Positions 36,482-44,539 of a stretch of DNA of 64,000 nt are shown here, piece after piece. The position numbers were made by a program, and so were the translations under genes. Every line of letters starts with the position of its first letter. The first letter of the stretch is position 1. The notes below the pieces were generated by a model, which did not search any database, was not told where the DNA came from, and saw only the letters and a list, made by a program, of their open reading frames with translations. Source of the DNA: Candidatus Aminicenantota bacterium (GTDB lineage Bacteria > Acidobacteriota > Aminicenantia > Aminicenantales > Aminicenantaceae); NCBI GenBank assembly GCA_020348385.1, contig CP070750.1:62001-126000 (forward strand), written 5' to 3'.

Positions 36482-37369
36482 TTACCTTTGTTCAGTGGTG
36501 AGCTCGAAAGGATTGGTCATGGCGTTGTAACTTTGTTCCAAACGCTCCCGGTATGGCTCGAGAGACCTTTTGATCACATCCGGCAGGCCGTCCTCCCAGG
36601 GAAGGCGAAACCGATCCTCTTCCATGGCTTGGATTTCCGCTTCTAGGAGGTCTTTCCACTCCGATTGGGCATCCGATAAGCCTCTTGCCACCAGCTTTTC
36701 GTGTTGGTTTTGGAGCATCGGCAGGAGCGTGCGGTGCAATCGTCTGAGCATGCTGTCCCTGCGCTCTTCCCGTATTTCTTTTCTGTTCATTTCGCCCCAA
36801 CGGCTCTCTCTATCCTCAGGTCCCATGACTTCGAAATCCGGACCATCCTCAGGCGGTTTTCCCAGCCAGGAGAAATAGGATATCGCATAGATATAGAAAT
36901 ACTCTCCCATTCCCATCTCGGCGTCCAGAAGGGCCTGATTTCGGAACTTCAAAAACTCGGCGATTTGTGGGACCAGACCGAATCCCAGTTTCACCATTTC
37001 GAAGACATTTTTGGGCTTTTTAACCTCCACCTCGCTTTGTCCCGCTCTATCCTGGAGCTCTTGCATCGAGATCTCCAGTTTCTCTCGGAATGGGGCAAAA
37101 GCGTCTCTAACTGATAAAAACGCCTCGATTCGGCTGGGATCGATGGCTCCATCTGGTTCGGGAGAGAAATCCTTGATTTCTCCGTAGCGTTCGGTCAAAA
37201 CTGCCATCAACTCTTCTTGCTCTTGGAAGTCGCCGATCAGGTTTTTAAAAAACACGTATCCGCCGACCCCTAGCACGATCAAAATCAATATGATAACCGC
37301 ACATCCGATGCCGCAGCCCACAAGCCATTTTTTTGTTGTATTGCTGGATTTTGTTTCGGTTTCGTTCAT
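36482..37369 (-). CDS. Membrane-anchored hypothetical protein (295 aa)
   Basis: After a polar N-terminus ('MNETETKSSNTTKKW') there is one glycine-rich membrane helix ('GCAVIILILIVLGVGGYVFF') and a helical, strongly charged domain ('REKLEISMQELQDRAGQ', 'RKEIREERRDSMLRRLHR'). No catalytic motif is visible and I do not recognise the family. It converges with the CNNM/CorC gene, 4 bp apart. The 212-bp region upstream holds nothing recognised. Confidence 0.7.
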   Translation of the reverse strand: MNETETKSSNTTKKWLVGCGIGCAVIILILIVLGVGGYVFFKNLIGDFQEQEELMAVLTERYGEIKDFSPEPDGAIDPSRIEAFLSVRDAFAPFREKLEISMQELQDRAGQSEVEVKKPKNVFEMVKLGFGLVPQIAEFLKFRNQALLDAEMGMGEYFYIYAISYFSWLGKPPEDGPDFEVMGPEDRESRWGEMNRKEIREERRDSMLRRLHRTLLPMLQNQHEKLVARGLSDAQSEWKDLLEAEIQAMEEDRFRLPWEDGLPDVIKRSLEPYRERLEQSYNAMTNPFELTTEQR

Positions 37370-37581
37370 CCTCTAACCCTCTCTGTCAGGGATTTTCTCT
37401 ATCATAACAAAAAAGAGTCCCTAATGGCGAGGAAATACGGAACTTTTGTGCTTGGCTTTTCGTATGAATTACCTAAGTCGCCCCGTTCCTCCATAACATA
37501 AAAGTAGGGTGAGGAATAAATCCATTATGCTGATGGAGAGATCAGCATTTTATATAAATAAACCAGAAAAAAGGAGGCCAA

Positions 37582-39213
37582 ATGATCAGTAGAAAAACTG
37601 TTTTAGTCACATTCCTCATTATTCTTGTAATCGCTCACTCTCCCATCCTTCGCTCAGAAGAGGATCTCCACAGAGTCTGGGCTGTGAAGGATTGCCGTAT
37701 CGTTACACAGGCGGGCCCTTTGATCGAAAAGGGAACTGTTGTGATACGGAACGGTCTGATCGAAGCAGTAGGGGCTCAAGTTGCCATTCCTTCAGATGCC
37801 GAAGTGGTCGATGGCAGCAGGCTGACCGTGTATCCGGGATTGATAGATCCTCTCGGAAAATCTCTGATCAAGCTCCCGGAACAGAAGTTTGATCAAACCA
37901 AGATGCTCACAGGACAGTACACGGATGAGGACAGGGGAATAAAACCCGAATTCAAAGCCTTTGACCATTTTGAGATTACCAAATCGACATTGGAAAAATA
38001 CCACAAGGCTGGCTTCACAGCTGCCCAGGTGCTGCCGGAAAGAGGCGTATTCACAGGCCAAGCCTCTGTATTTTCCCTAAGCGGCATGAATAAAAATACC
38101 AGCATAATCCTGAGGGATACGTGCCTCGGTGTCGGGTTTTCCGTTTCCAGCTTTATGGTATATCCCAGCTCGCTTATGGGCGTTGTGGCGATGCTCAGGC
38201 AAGAGTTCTCCGACGCCGCCTATTTTGATAAACACAACACGCGCTGGATGAAAGAAATGAAGGGAATACTCCGTCCTGAATACAGTTTAAAACATGAAAT
38301 GCTTTCCGATTATGCGACGGGAAGAAAACCGGTGGTTTTCCTCTGTCGGAATCAAAACGATATCCTCCGAGCTATCGATATGGCAGGGGAAATGAAGCTG
38401 GATTACTTCATCTGCGACTTAGGCAACGAGGGCTTCAGGGTGATACCAGAGTTGAAAAAGGCTAAAGCCCGGTTATTCTTGCCCTTGACCTTTAAGGCTC
38501 CCAGCACCAGCATTCATGCCCAAAAGGGAAGGGATGCTCGGGACTTAGCGGAGGAAGGATTGTATCCGAAGAATCCAGTAAAATTGGCTGAGGCTGGCAT
38601 CCCGTTTACGTTCACCTCATTCGGAACAGACGATCCCAGCAGCTTTAGGGAAGGAATCCAGAAAGCCATGCAGAACGGGCTTCCTCAGGAAAAGGCGTTG
38701 GATGCTCTGACGATCGGAGCAGCCAGGTTTTTAAAGTTGGAAAAAGCTTTGGGGACGATCGAGCCCGGCAAAATGGCCAATCTTGCCCTGGTCGAGGGCG
38801 ACATATTGGCCAAAGAAGCAAAGGTCAAGTACGTGTTTGCAGACGGCACGAAGTTCGAGCTCAAAGAAGCCGCAGTCAAGGAAGGAGAAAAACCCACTGT
38901 TAACATAACCGGGAAATGGGAGATCTCCATCGAAGAAGCCGGATTGAAACTAACGATGGATTTTGTTCAAGAAGAAGCCGCTTTGTCGGGGAAATTGACT
39001 ACTCCTTTTGGCGTTTTCGATTTTTCAGGCGGCACGGTTTCCGGTAACCAAGTCTATTTCGAGATGAATCTGTCTGTCGGTGGTCAGGATATCGACCTGT
39101 ATTTCACAGGAATCGTGGAAGACGACAAGATGACCGGATCGGTTGTGCAGGGAACTGAAGGAGCGACAGATTTTACAGCCAAGCGGATTCCAGGAATGGG
39201 AGGGACGAGATGA
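37582..39213 (+). CDS. Exported amidohydrolase-like protein lacking the HxH metal site (543 aa)
   Basis: A signal peptide ('VLVTFLIILVIAHSPILRS') leads an amidohydrolase fold of the imidazolonepropionase-like type ('VVIRNGLIEAVG', 'TIEPGKMANLALVEGDI'). At the position of the metal-binding HxH the sequence reads 'VYPGLIDPLGKS', where both partners have HAH or HTH. The later metal aspartate region ('FTSFGTDDPSSF') is partly kept. About 100 residues at the C-terminus form an added beta domain ('ITGKWEISIEEAGLKLTMDF'...'MTGSVVQGTEG'). It is the first of three genes coupled by ATGA overlaps. It is probably a non-catalytic partner, or uses a different metal site. An AAAAAAGGAGG site precedes the ATG. 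Confidence 0.82.
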   Translation: MISRKTVLVTFLIILVIAHSPILRSEEDLHRVWAVKDCRIVTQAGPLIEKGTVVIRNGLIEAVGAQVAIPSDAEVVDGSRLTVYPGLIDPLGKSLIKLPEQKFDQTKMLTGQYTDEDRGIKPEFKAFDHFEITKSTLEKYHKAGFTAAQVLPERGVFTGQASVFSLSGMNKNTSIILRDTCLGVGFSVSSFMVYPSSLMGVVAMLRQEFSDAAYFDKHNTRWMKEMKGILRPEYSLKHEMLSDYATGRKPVVFLCRNQNDILRAIDMAGEMKLDYFICDLGNEGFRVIPELKKAKARLFLPLTFKAPSTSIHAQKGRDARDLAEEGLYPKNPVKLAEAGIPFTFTSFGTDDPSSFREGIQKAMQNGLPQEKALDALTIGAARFLKLEKALGTIEPGKMANLALVEGDILAKEAKVKYVFADGTKFELKEAAVKEGEKPTVNITGKWEISIEEAGLKLTMDFVQEEAALSGKLTTPFGVFDFSGGTVSGNQVYFEMNLSVGGQDIDLYFTGIVEDDKMTGSVVQGTEGATDFTAKRIPGMGGTR

Positions 39214-40574
39214 GAAGAACGATCGGTTGGATTGTGATTTTTGCGTTAGTTGTATTTGCGGGGAACCCTTTCCTCTCGGGTTCGGAAAAAAACATTCTTT
39301 TCACCAACGGCAATATCATCACGGTTGAAGGCGAGATCATTAAAGATGGAGACATCCTGCTCAAAAGGTCCAAAATCGAAAAGGTCGGAAAGGGCCTCAA
39401 AGCAGACTCCCAGACAAAGGTGGTGGACCTTGATGGAAAGTGGGTGATGCCCGGTATTATCGATTCCCACGCCCATATTGCCATCGAAGGAGGAGTCAAC
39501 GAAGGGGGCAATCTCATCACTTCAGAAGTGGACATCAAGGATGTGATTTGGCCCGAGGACATGAACATCTTTTATGCCTTGACAGGTGGGGTAACCTCCA
39601 TTCATACCATGCACGGCTCGGCCAATTCCATAGGAGGTAGGGGTATTGTTCTCAAACTCCGTTGGGGTAAGAGCGCCGAGGAGATGATCTTTGAAGGAGC
39701 GCCGCCGACGATCAAATGGGCACTCGGGGAAAATCCCAAACAGAGCAATGTATTTTCAGCCGGTCCTTCCCGGTATCCCAAAACCCGGATGGGAGTGGAA
39801 GCCTCCATCCGGCGCGAGTTCGAGAAAGCCAAGGATTACATGCGCGCTTGGGAAGATTACAATGCCGCCATGCAGCGGGCTAAAAAGAAAAAAACGCCTG
39901 CGCCACTGCCTCCGAAAAAGGACTATCGATTGGAAGCGATCGCTGATACGCTCAACGGAAAATACTGGATTCGTTGCCATGCCTACCAGGCCGAGGAGAT
40001 GTTGTCCATCATGAAGCTCTGTAAAGAGTACGGAGTAAAGCTGGTGTGTTTCGAACATGGATTGGAAGGATACCGCATCACGAACGAGTTGGTAGAATAC
40101 GGCGTGGCTGTTTCCACATTCACGGACTTCTGGTCCTACAAGTGGGAGGCCTTTAAAACCATGCCCCATGCCGTGGCGCTGATGGCTCAGAGGGGTGTTT
40201 TGACGGCCGTCAACTCCGATGATGCCGAAAGGATGCGCCGTTTGTATCACGATGCGGCAAAGGCCATGCGATTCGGGAGCCTGTCGGAAATCGAAGCCTT
40301 CAAGACCATCACACTCAACCCGGCCATCATCATGGGAATAGACAAGCAGACAGGGACCATTGCAGAAGGAAAAGATGCTGATCTGGCCATTTTTAGCCGC
40401 CATCCCTTCGATCCCTACACCGTGTGCGAGATGACCGTGGTTGACGGAGAAATTTTGTTCGATCGGTCGCAGTATTTGGAAGCGAGAAAAAAGGCAGAAG
40501 AAGAGAAAAAGAAAAAAGAAGAGGAGAAGAAAGATCCTGAAAAGAAAGGATCTGAAGGGGAGGTGCTGCCATGA
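39210..40574 (+). CDS. Exported amidohydrolase (imidazolonepropionase-like)
   Basis: The 454-residue protein has a signal peptide ('TIGWIVIFALVVFAGNPFLSG') and the amidohydrolase metal motif 'PGIIDSHAHIA' (H87, H89), with later ligands in 'LVCFEHGLEGYR' and 'VLTAVNSDDAERM'. The C-terminus ends in a long lysine/glutamate-rich tail ('RKKAEEEKKKKEEEKKDPEKK') that may interact with a partner or the cell wall. By family it hydrolyses C-N bonds in cyclic amides or dipeptides; the substrate is not known. It overlaps both neighbours by 4 bp. Confidence 0.88.
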   Translation: MRRTIGWIVIFALVVFAGNPFLSGSEKNILFTNGNIITVEGEIIKDGDILLKRSKIEKVGKGLKADSQTKVVDLDGKWVMPGIIDSHAHIAIEGGVNEGGNLITSEVDIKDVIWPEDMNIFYALTGGVTSIHTMHGSANSIGGRGIVLKLRWGKSAEEMIFEGAPPTIKWALGENPKQSNVFSAGPSRYPKTRMGVEASIRREFEKAKDYMRAWEDYNAAMQRAKKKKTPAPLPPKKDYRLEAIADTLNGKYWIRCHAYQAEEMLSIMKLCKEYGVKLVCFEHGLEGYRITNELVEYGVAVSTFTDFWSYKWEAFKTMPHAVALMAQRGVLTAVNSDDAERMRRLYHDAAKAMRFGSLSEIEAFKTITLNPAIIMGIDKQTGTIAEGKDADLAIFSRHPFDPYTVCEMTVVDGEILFDRSQYLEARKKAEEEKKKKEEEKKDPEKKGSEGEVLP

Positions 40575-41866
40575 AAAAAATAGCGATACTGACGTTTGTT
40601 GTTGCAATGATTGCTGTGCTTGTCCTAGCGCAGACAGATGGGGATAAGTATCTGATCAAAAACGCCACCATCATACCGGTCGAGGGAGAGCCTCTCGAAA
40701 ATGCAGACCTATTGATTGAAGGGGGAAAGATTTCCGCCATGGCTAATGAAATCCCTGCGCCCGACGGAACGAAAATTATCGATGCTTCAAGCATGTTTGT
40801 CTACCCGGGTTTTATCGACGGCCACACGCATCTGGGTTTGTCAGAGGTCTCTGCAATCTCCAGTACGGTGGACATAAGGGAGATGGGCAAGGAAAATCCA
40901 GAGCTTAAAGTAGCCTGGGCTATCAATCCTCATTCGATTCACTTCAAGACATCTCGAATCAACGGAACAACGACCGCATTGGTGGCTCCTTCCGGTGGGA
41001 CTTATCCGGGGATGTCGGCTCTGGTGAAAATGGATGGCTGGACCATCGATGAAATGCTCATCAAGGAGGTGGCAACGTCGTTTATCAATTTCCCGATGTC
41101 GCCGCGGCCGACTCGCGGAGCACGAGTAGGGCCTCAAACAGAGTCCCGAGTGGACATCACGGCCAAGCTGGTCGAAAAGATCCAAGAATACTTGAACGAG
41201 GTACGTCACTATCTGAAGCTGCGAAAACAGGGAGCGGAAGATCCCACCATCATCGCACCGGATTTGAATCCTAAATACGAGGCACTGGCTCCTGTTTTGG
41301 ATGGCACATTGCCTGTGATTATTTCTGTCGAAAAGGCCAAAGATATAGAACTGGCCATTAAATTCGTCCAGGAAGAAAAGATCAATGCCATATTTCGAGG
41401 GTGTATCCAAGGCGGCGAGGTGGCCGATAAAATCAAAGAGGCGGGCATTCCGGTTATCATCGATGATCTGTACACAGGCCCCCTTGAACCGGAGGACGGT
41501 TATGATGCTCCTTTCCGTAACGTTTCGGAGTTGGCAAAAGCCGGAGTCGAGATTTGTTTCTCGACTGGACGCGATCCAGCTCTCGGAAAGGACCTGACTT
41601 ATCATGCTGCCCGAGCTGTAGCTTTTGGATTGGATAGGGATGAAGCGATCAAGGCCTTGACCATCAATCCGGCTAAGATCTTCGGGATCGAAAACCGCGT
41701 TGGAAGCCTGAAGGTCGGAAAAGATGCCGACCTCTTTATCACAACCGGCGATCCTCTGGACTTGAGATCGGAGGTCAAACACCTGTTCATCAACGGTAGG
41801 GATATGGACCTGGGTAACTGGTGGCAGACCCTATACGACACGTGGAGAAAGCGACCCATCAAATGA
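40571..41866 (+). CDS. Exported amidohydrolase (third of a coupled set)
   Basis: The 431-residue protein has a short signal peptide ('IAILTFVVAMIAVLVLAQ') and the motif 'VYPGFIDGHTHLG' (H85, H87), with 'ICFSTGRDPALGKD' carrying the likely metal aspartate and 'GSLKVGKDADLFITTGDPL' at the C-terminus. It is a paralogue of the two genes before it and overlaps the second by 4 bp, so the three products are probably made in fixed ratio and may form a mixed complex outside the cytoplasm. A weak 7-bp hairpin (41864-41886) overlaps the stop. Confidence 0.88.
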   Translation: MKKIAILTFVVAMIAVLVLAQTDGDKYLIKNATIIPVEGEPLENADLLIEGGKISAMANEIPAPDGTKIIDASSMFVYPGFIDGHTHLGLSEVSAISSTVDIREMGKENPELKVAWAINPHSIHFKTSRINGTTTALVAPSGGTYPGMSALVKMDGWTIDEMLIKEVATSFINFPMSPRPTRGARVGPQTESRVDITAKLVEKIQEYLNEVRHYLKLRKQGAEDPTIIAPDLNPKYEALAPVLDGTLPVIISVEKAKDIELAIKFVQEEKINAIFRGCIQGGEVADKIKEAGIPVIIDDLYTGPLEPEDGYDAPFRNVSELAKAGVEICFSTGRDPALGKDLTYHAARAVAFGLDRDEAIKALTINPAKIFGIENRVGSLKVGKDADLFITTGDPLDLRSEVKHLFINGRDMDLGNWWQTLYDTWRKRPIK

Positions 41867-41925
41867 TAGAGTGATTCTTTCTATCAGTTAATTTCTTAGT
41901 TTGTGTGGGCATTCATATTAAAATG

Positions 41926-42175
41926 TTTTTTTGCCATCAGGCATGTCCTCTGTTCTAGTTCGGATCTTTAACGCCATTCCCTCATCGCCCTTCGCGGCGT
42001 CTGTGGAACTCCGCTTGTTTACTGCCAGTCTCTACAACTCTATCCTCAGTTTATCCGGATCTCTAACTTTTTAGTTCATCCGTGCTCAATACATCCTCGC
42101 CGTCCGCTGTCCTCTTTTGTCGGATTCCCTCGAAGAACGAATCGTGAAGGCTAGATCCTCAATGGCGCTATAGAC
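41926..42175 (-). repeat. Dispersed intergenic repeat, copy B
   Basis: This occupies most of the 369-bp gap between the third amidohydrolase and the methyltransferase gene. In the reverse direction it matches copies A and C; blocks shared with C include TTCTTCGAGGGAA, GCGAGGATGTATTGAGCA (C: ACGAGGATGTATTGAGCA), GCCGCGAAGG and AAATCCGAACTA-like sequence. No protein frame is open through it. Confidence 0.75.
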
Positions 42176-42235
42176 ATACCTGATGCTTTTTTCTAGCAAG
42201 GTATATCCATGCAAAATGGGAGAAATTCTTTCTCC

Positions 42236-42901
42236 TTATTTGTGTGTGGCAGGTTGGCAGATATAGATAAGCTGCATGGGAAGGAAGTCTTTGATCTGAA
42301 CGACTTCGAACTCCCCGTCGTAAATATGTCGCAGGTTTGCTCGCAGAGTATACTTCGCTCGGTCGTCTGGATCCCACCCTTTAGATTCAGAATCCATTTT
42401 TTCGGCATCCCACTGAACGATAACCAGGCTACCGTCCGGCTTGAGGTTATGCTGCAATTTCTTCAGGTATCCGGAGGTGTTTTCGATCAGATGGATAACG
42501 TTGACCATCAAAATGATATCGGCACTTTTTTGCGGGATGAGCGGATCGTCTTCCTTCCCTAAAATGACTGAGATATTTTGGATTCCTTTTTCCGCACATC
42601 TATCCCTAATGACCTGAAGGGCTCTGTTGTCGATATCACAGGCAAGAATCTTCCCGCTGTTGCCGACGCGTTCCGCCAGATGGAAGGTAAAATATCCATC
42701 TCCGGCTCCAACATCGGCGACTGTCATACCTTCCTTTACCCCGATTTCATCCATTACCCGGACGGGCATCTGCCAGTGCCATCTGTTCCTGTGTTTGTCC
42801 GTTTGCTGCTGCTCATGTTCGTGCTCTTGTTGGCCAAGGAGACTCATGACGATAAAAAATAGCGAGATAACACCTAAAGCTTTGAAGTGCAATCCTTTCA
42901 T
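42236..42901 (-). CDS. Exported class I SAM-dependent methyltransferase-like protein
   Basis: The 221-residue protein has a complete methyltransferase fold with motif I 'VADVGAGDGYFTFHLAE' (from residue 61), acidic motif 'ILACDIDNRAL', and 'ILMVNVIHLIENTSGYLKKL'. Yet it starts with an apparent signal peptide ('LHFKALGVISLFFIVMSLLGQ') and a His/Glu/Gln-rich spacer ('QEHEHEQQQTDKHRNR'). SAM is not normally available outside the cytoplasm, so the export signal, an N-terminal anchor facing inward, or a changed ligand must be considered. It overlaps the metallopeptidase gene by 4 bp. Confidence 0.8.
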   Translation of the reverse strand: MKGLHFKALGVISLFFIVMSLLGQQEHEHEQQQTDKHRNRWHWQMPVRVMDEIGVKEGMTVADVGAGDGYFTFHLAERVGNSGKILACDIDNRALQVIRDRCAEKGIQNISVILGKEDDPLIPQKSADIILMVNVIHLIENTSGYLKKLQHNLKPDGSLVIVQWDAEKMDSESKGWDPDDRAKYTLRANLRHIYDGEFEVVQIKDFLPMQLIYICQPATHK

Positions 42902-44490
42902 TTCGCAATCCTTTTGGGGATAATTATATTATTGTGAGTGGATTCGCTGGTATCGAAGCCGGAAGCTTTAGCCTGTTCAAGGGATGAGAAATAACCCAAT
43001 GCCTCTCGTTTTTTGATGATGTATTGTGCCTTTTCTAGACTGATTTTGGGAAAACTGGTCAGGTCGAATTCTGATGCCGTGTTGAGGTTGATGGAGAGTG
43101 GTTTTTTATTCTGGGGATTCCACAGGGTCGTCCGAATGAGAAAATCTTCGTTTTTAATCCAGATCTGAGGGCCTATGTTTGCTTCGAGGCTAATCTCGTC
43201 TGCCAAGATTTTTTTGACCATGCTTAAAGCCTCATCCAGGACGCGTGTCGCCAGCTCACGGAATTTTTGATAATCGCCGATGATGCCATGATAGGACATG
43301 GTTTCATAAGTCTTGCCAAGATCATTAGTCACTGTTTTGCCAACGGTCATGATAACAAAAAGTTTCAGAATCTCCTGTTTATCTTCGGGAAAGGAGTTAA
43401 ACCACTGTTTGATAAACTCAATGAATATCCTACTTTCTGGCGTTAACTCCCCCTTGATTTTATCCCAGACATAAAAGTTTTTTAGAAAAACGTTTTCCAT
43501 CGGAGTGAAGAGTTCTTCTGGTTTGGTATCCTCAGGAATCGGGTTGAGCAAGAATAAATTATAAAAGGATGCATCTTGATAGTTGTCCTGCAAAATCTTG
43601 TTCGTGTTTATTCGGTAGAAAAGAGTGGCCAAAACTCCTTCACAGGATAGCATTTGTTGGGCATTTTTAAGCTTTGTTTTATCGAAAACCGGGGAAGTGT
43701 GTTCCAGCAGGATCAATTCTTCTGTATCCAAGTTCGAAATATCCACTGCTGGCAGTAGTTTTTGGTGGATGTAGTTATTCTCCAAGACGGCGTTCAGCCG
43801 GAGACTCTGATCGATATTGGAATGCCAGGTGCGGGCGAATCCTCTGGAGTGGTCGAGAGAACTCTGATAAGCTTGCCGGTATAAAGGAATGCTGTCAAAA
43901 GCCAAACGCTGGAAATGGATTCCCCATCCCTCAAAAAAAGCGGTGCTGTAATCTGTGATCCCCATGCTCACATGCTGTTTGGTTGAACGGCTGTCGGGAA
44001 TCTCATCACCCATGATGTTCAGCATCATCACATGCCCTAGCTCGTGAGAATAAATATCCAGTTCGCCTCGAGCCACTCTTTGTTCGTCCAACACAAGATC
44101 GACATAAAATAAATCCGGATAATTTTCTGTTCTATTCCCATGTTTGAGGATGAGTCCCTGGCGTGGAAAACCTCCCTCTGTTTGGGATAGGAACAGAACA
44201 TTTGGGCCTTTTGTATTGGACGATAAATTCCTGGCACACTGGCTGAGCTTGATGACGGACTGATGGAACGGATAATTCATCTGCTCCACGATTTCTTGAA
44301 CCAGAGCATGATCGGCAGGAAGTTTTTCTCCGACGAGAAGGGCACCCTCTTTACCCGTTGCCCTGACGAAACAGATTTTTTCCGCTGAATTTGGAAATAT
44401 CAAATCCTCTCCACTTTTTATATCGCTTGAAATCAAAAGAGAGGGGAGCAAAGAAACAGAAATAATAAACGCAGAGATATGCGTTTTCAT
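42898..44490 (-). CDS. Exported HELGH metallopeptidase-like protein with helix-hairpin-helix tail (530 aa)
   Basis: A signal peptide ('ISAFIISVSLLPSLLIS') leads a protein with a zinc-peptidase motif H149-E-L-G-H and, 34 residues on, 'FFEGWGIHF' (E187), a plausible third zinc ligand as in gluzincins. The last 50 residues ('SINLNTASEFDLTSFPKISLEKAQYII') form a ComEA-type helix-hairpin-helix unit, usually a DNA- or protein-binding module. I know no named family with this combination. It is translationally coupled to the downstream methyltransferase gene. The 49 bp after it carry nothing notable. Peptidase activity is inferred only from the motif. Confidence 0.7.
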   Translation of the reverse strand: MKTHISAFIISVSLLPSLLISSDIKSGEDLIFPNSAEKICFVRATGKEGALLVGEKLPADHALVQEIVEQMNYPFHQSVIKLSQCARNLSSNTKGPNVLFLSQTEGGFPRQGLILKHGNRTENYPDLFYVDLVLDEQRVARGELDIYSHELGHVMMLNIMGDEIPDSRSTKQHVSMGITDYSTAFFEGWGIHFQRLAFDSIPLYRQAYQSSLDHSRGFARTWHSNIDQSLRLNAVLENNYIHQKLLPAVDISNLDTEELILLEHTSPVFDKTKLKNAQQMLSCEGVLATLFYRINTNKILQDNYQDASFYNLFLLNPIPEDTKPEELFTPMENVFLKNFYVWDKIKGELTPESRIFIEFIKQWFNSFPEDKQEILKLFVIMTVGKTVTNDLGKTYETMSYHGIIGDYQKFRELATRVLDEALSMVKKILADEISLEANIGPQIWIKNEDFLIRTTLWNPQNKKPLSINLNTASEFDLTSFPKISLEKAQYIIKKREALGYFSSLEQAKASGFDTSESTHNNIIIPKRIAK

Positions 44491-44539
44491 CGTGGCTTCT
44501 CCTTTTTTAGATAATACGGAATATATAAGACTTACGTTT

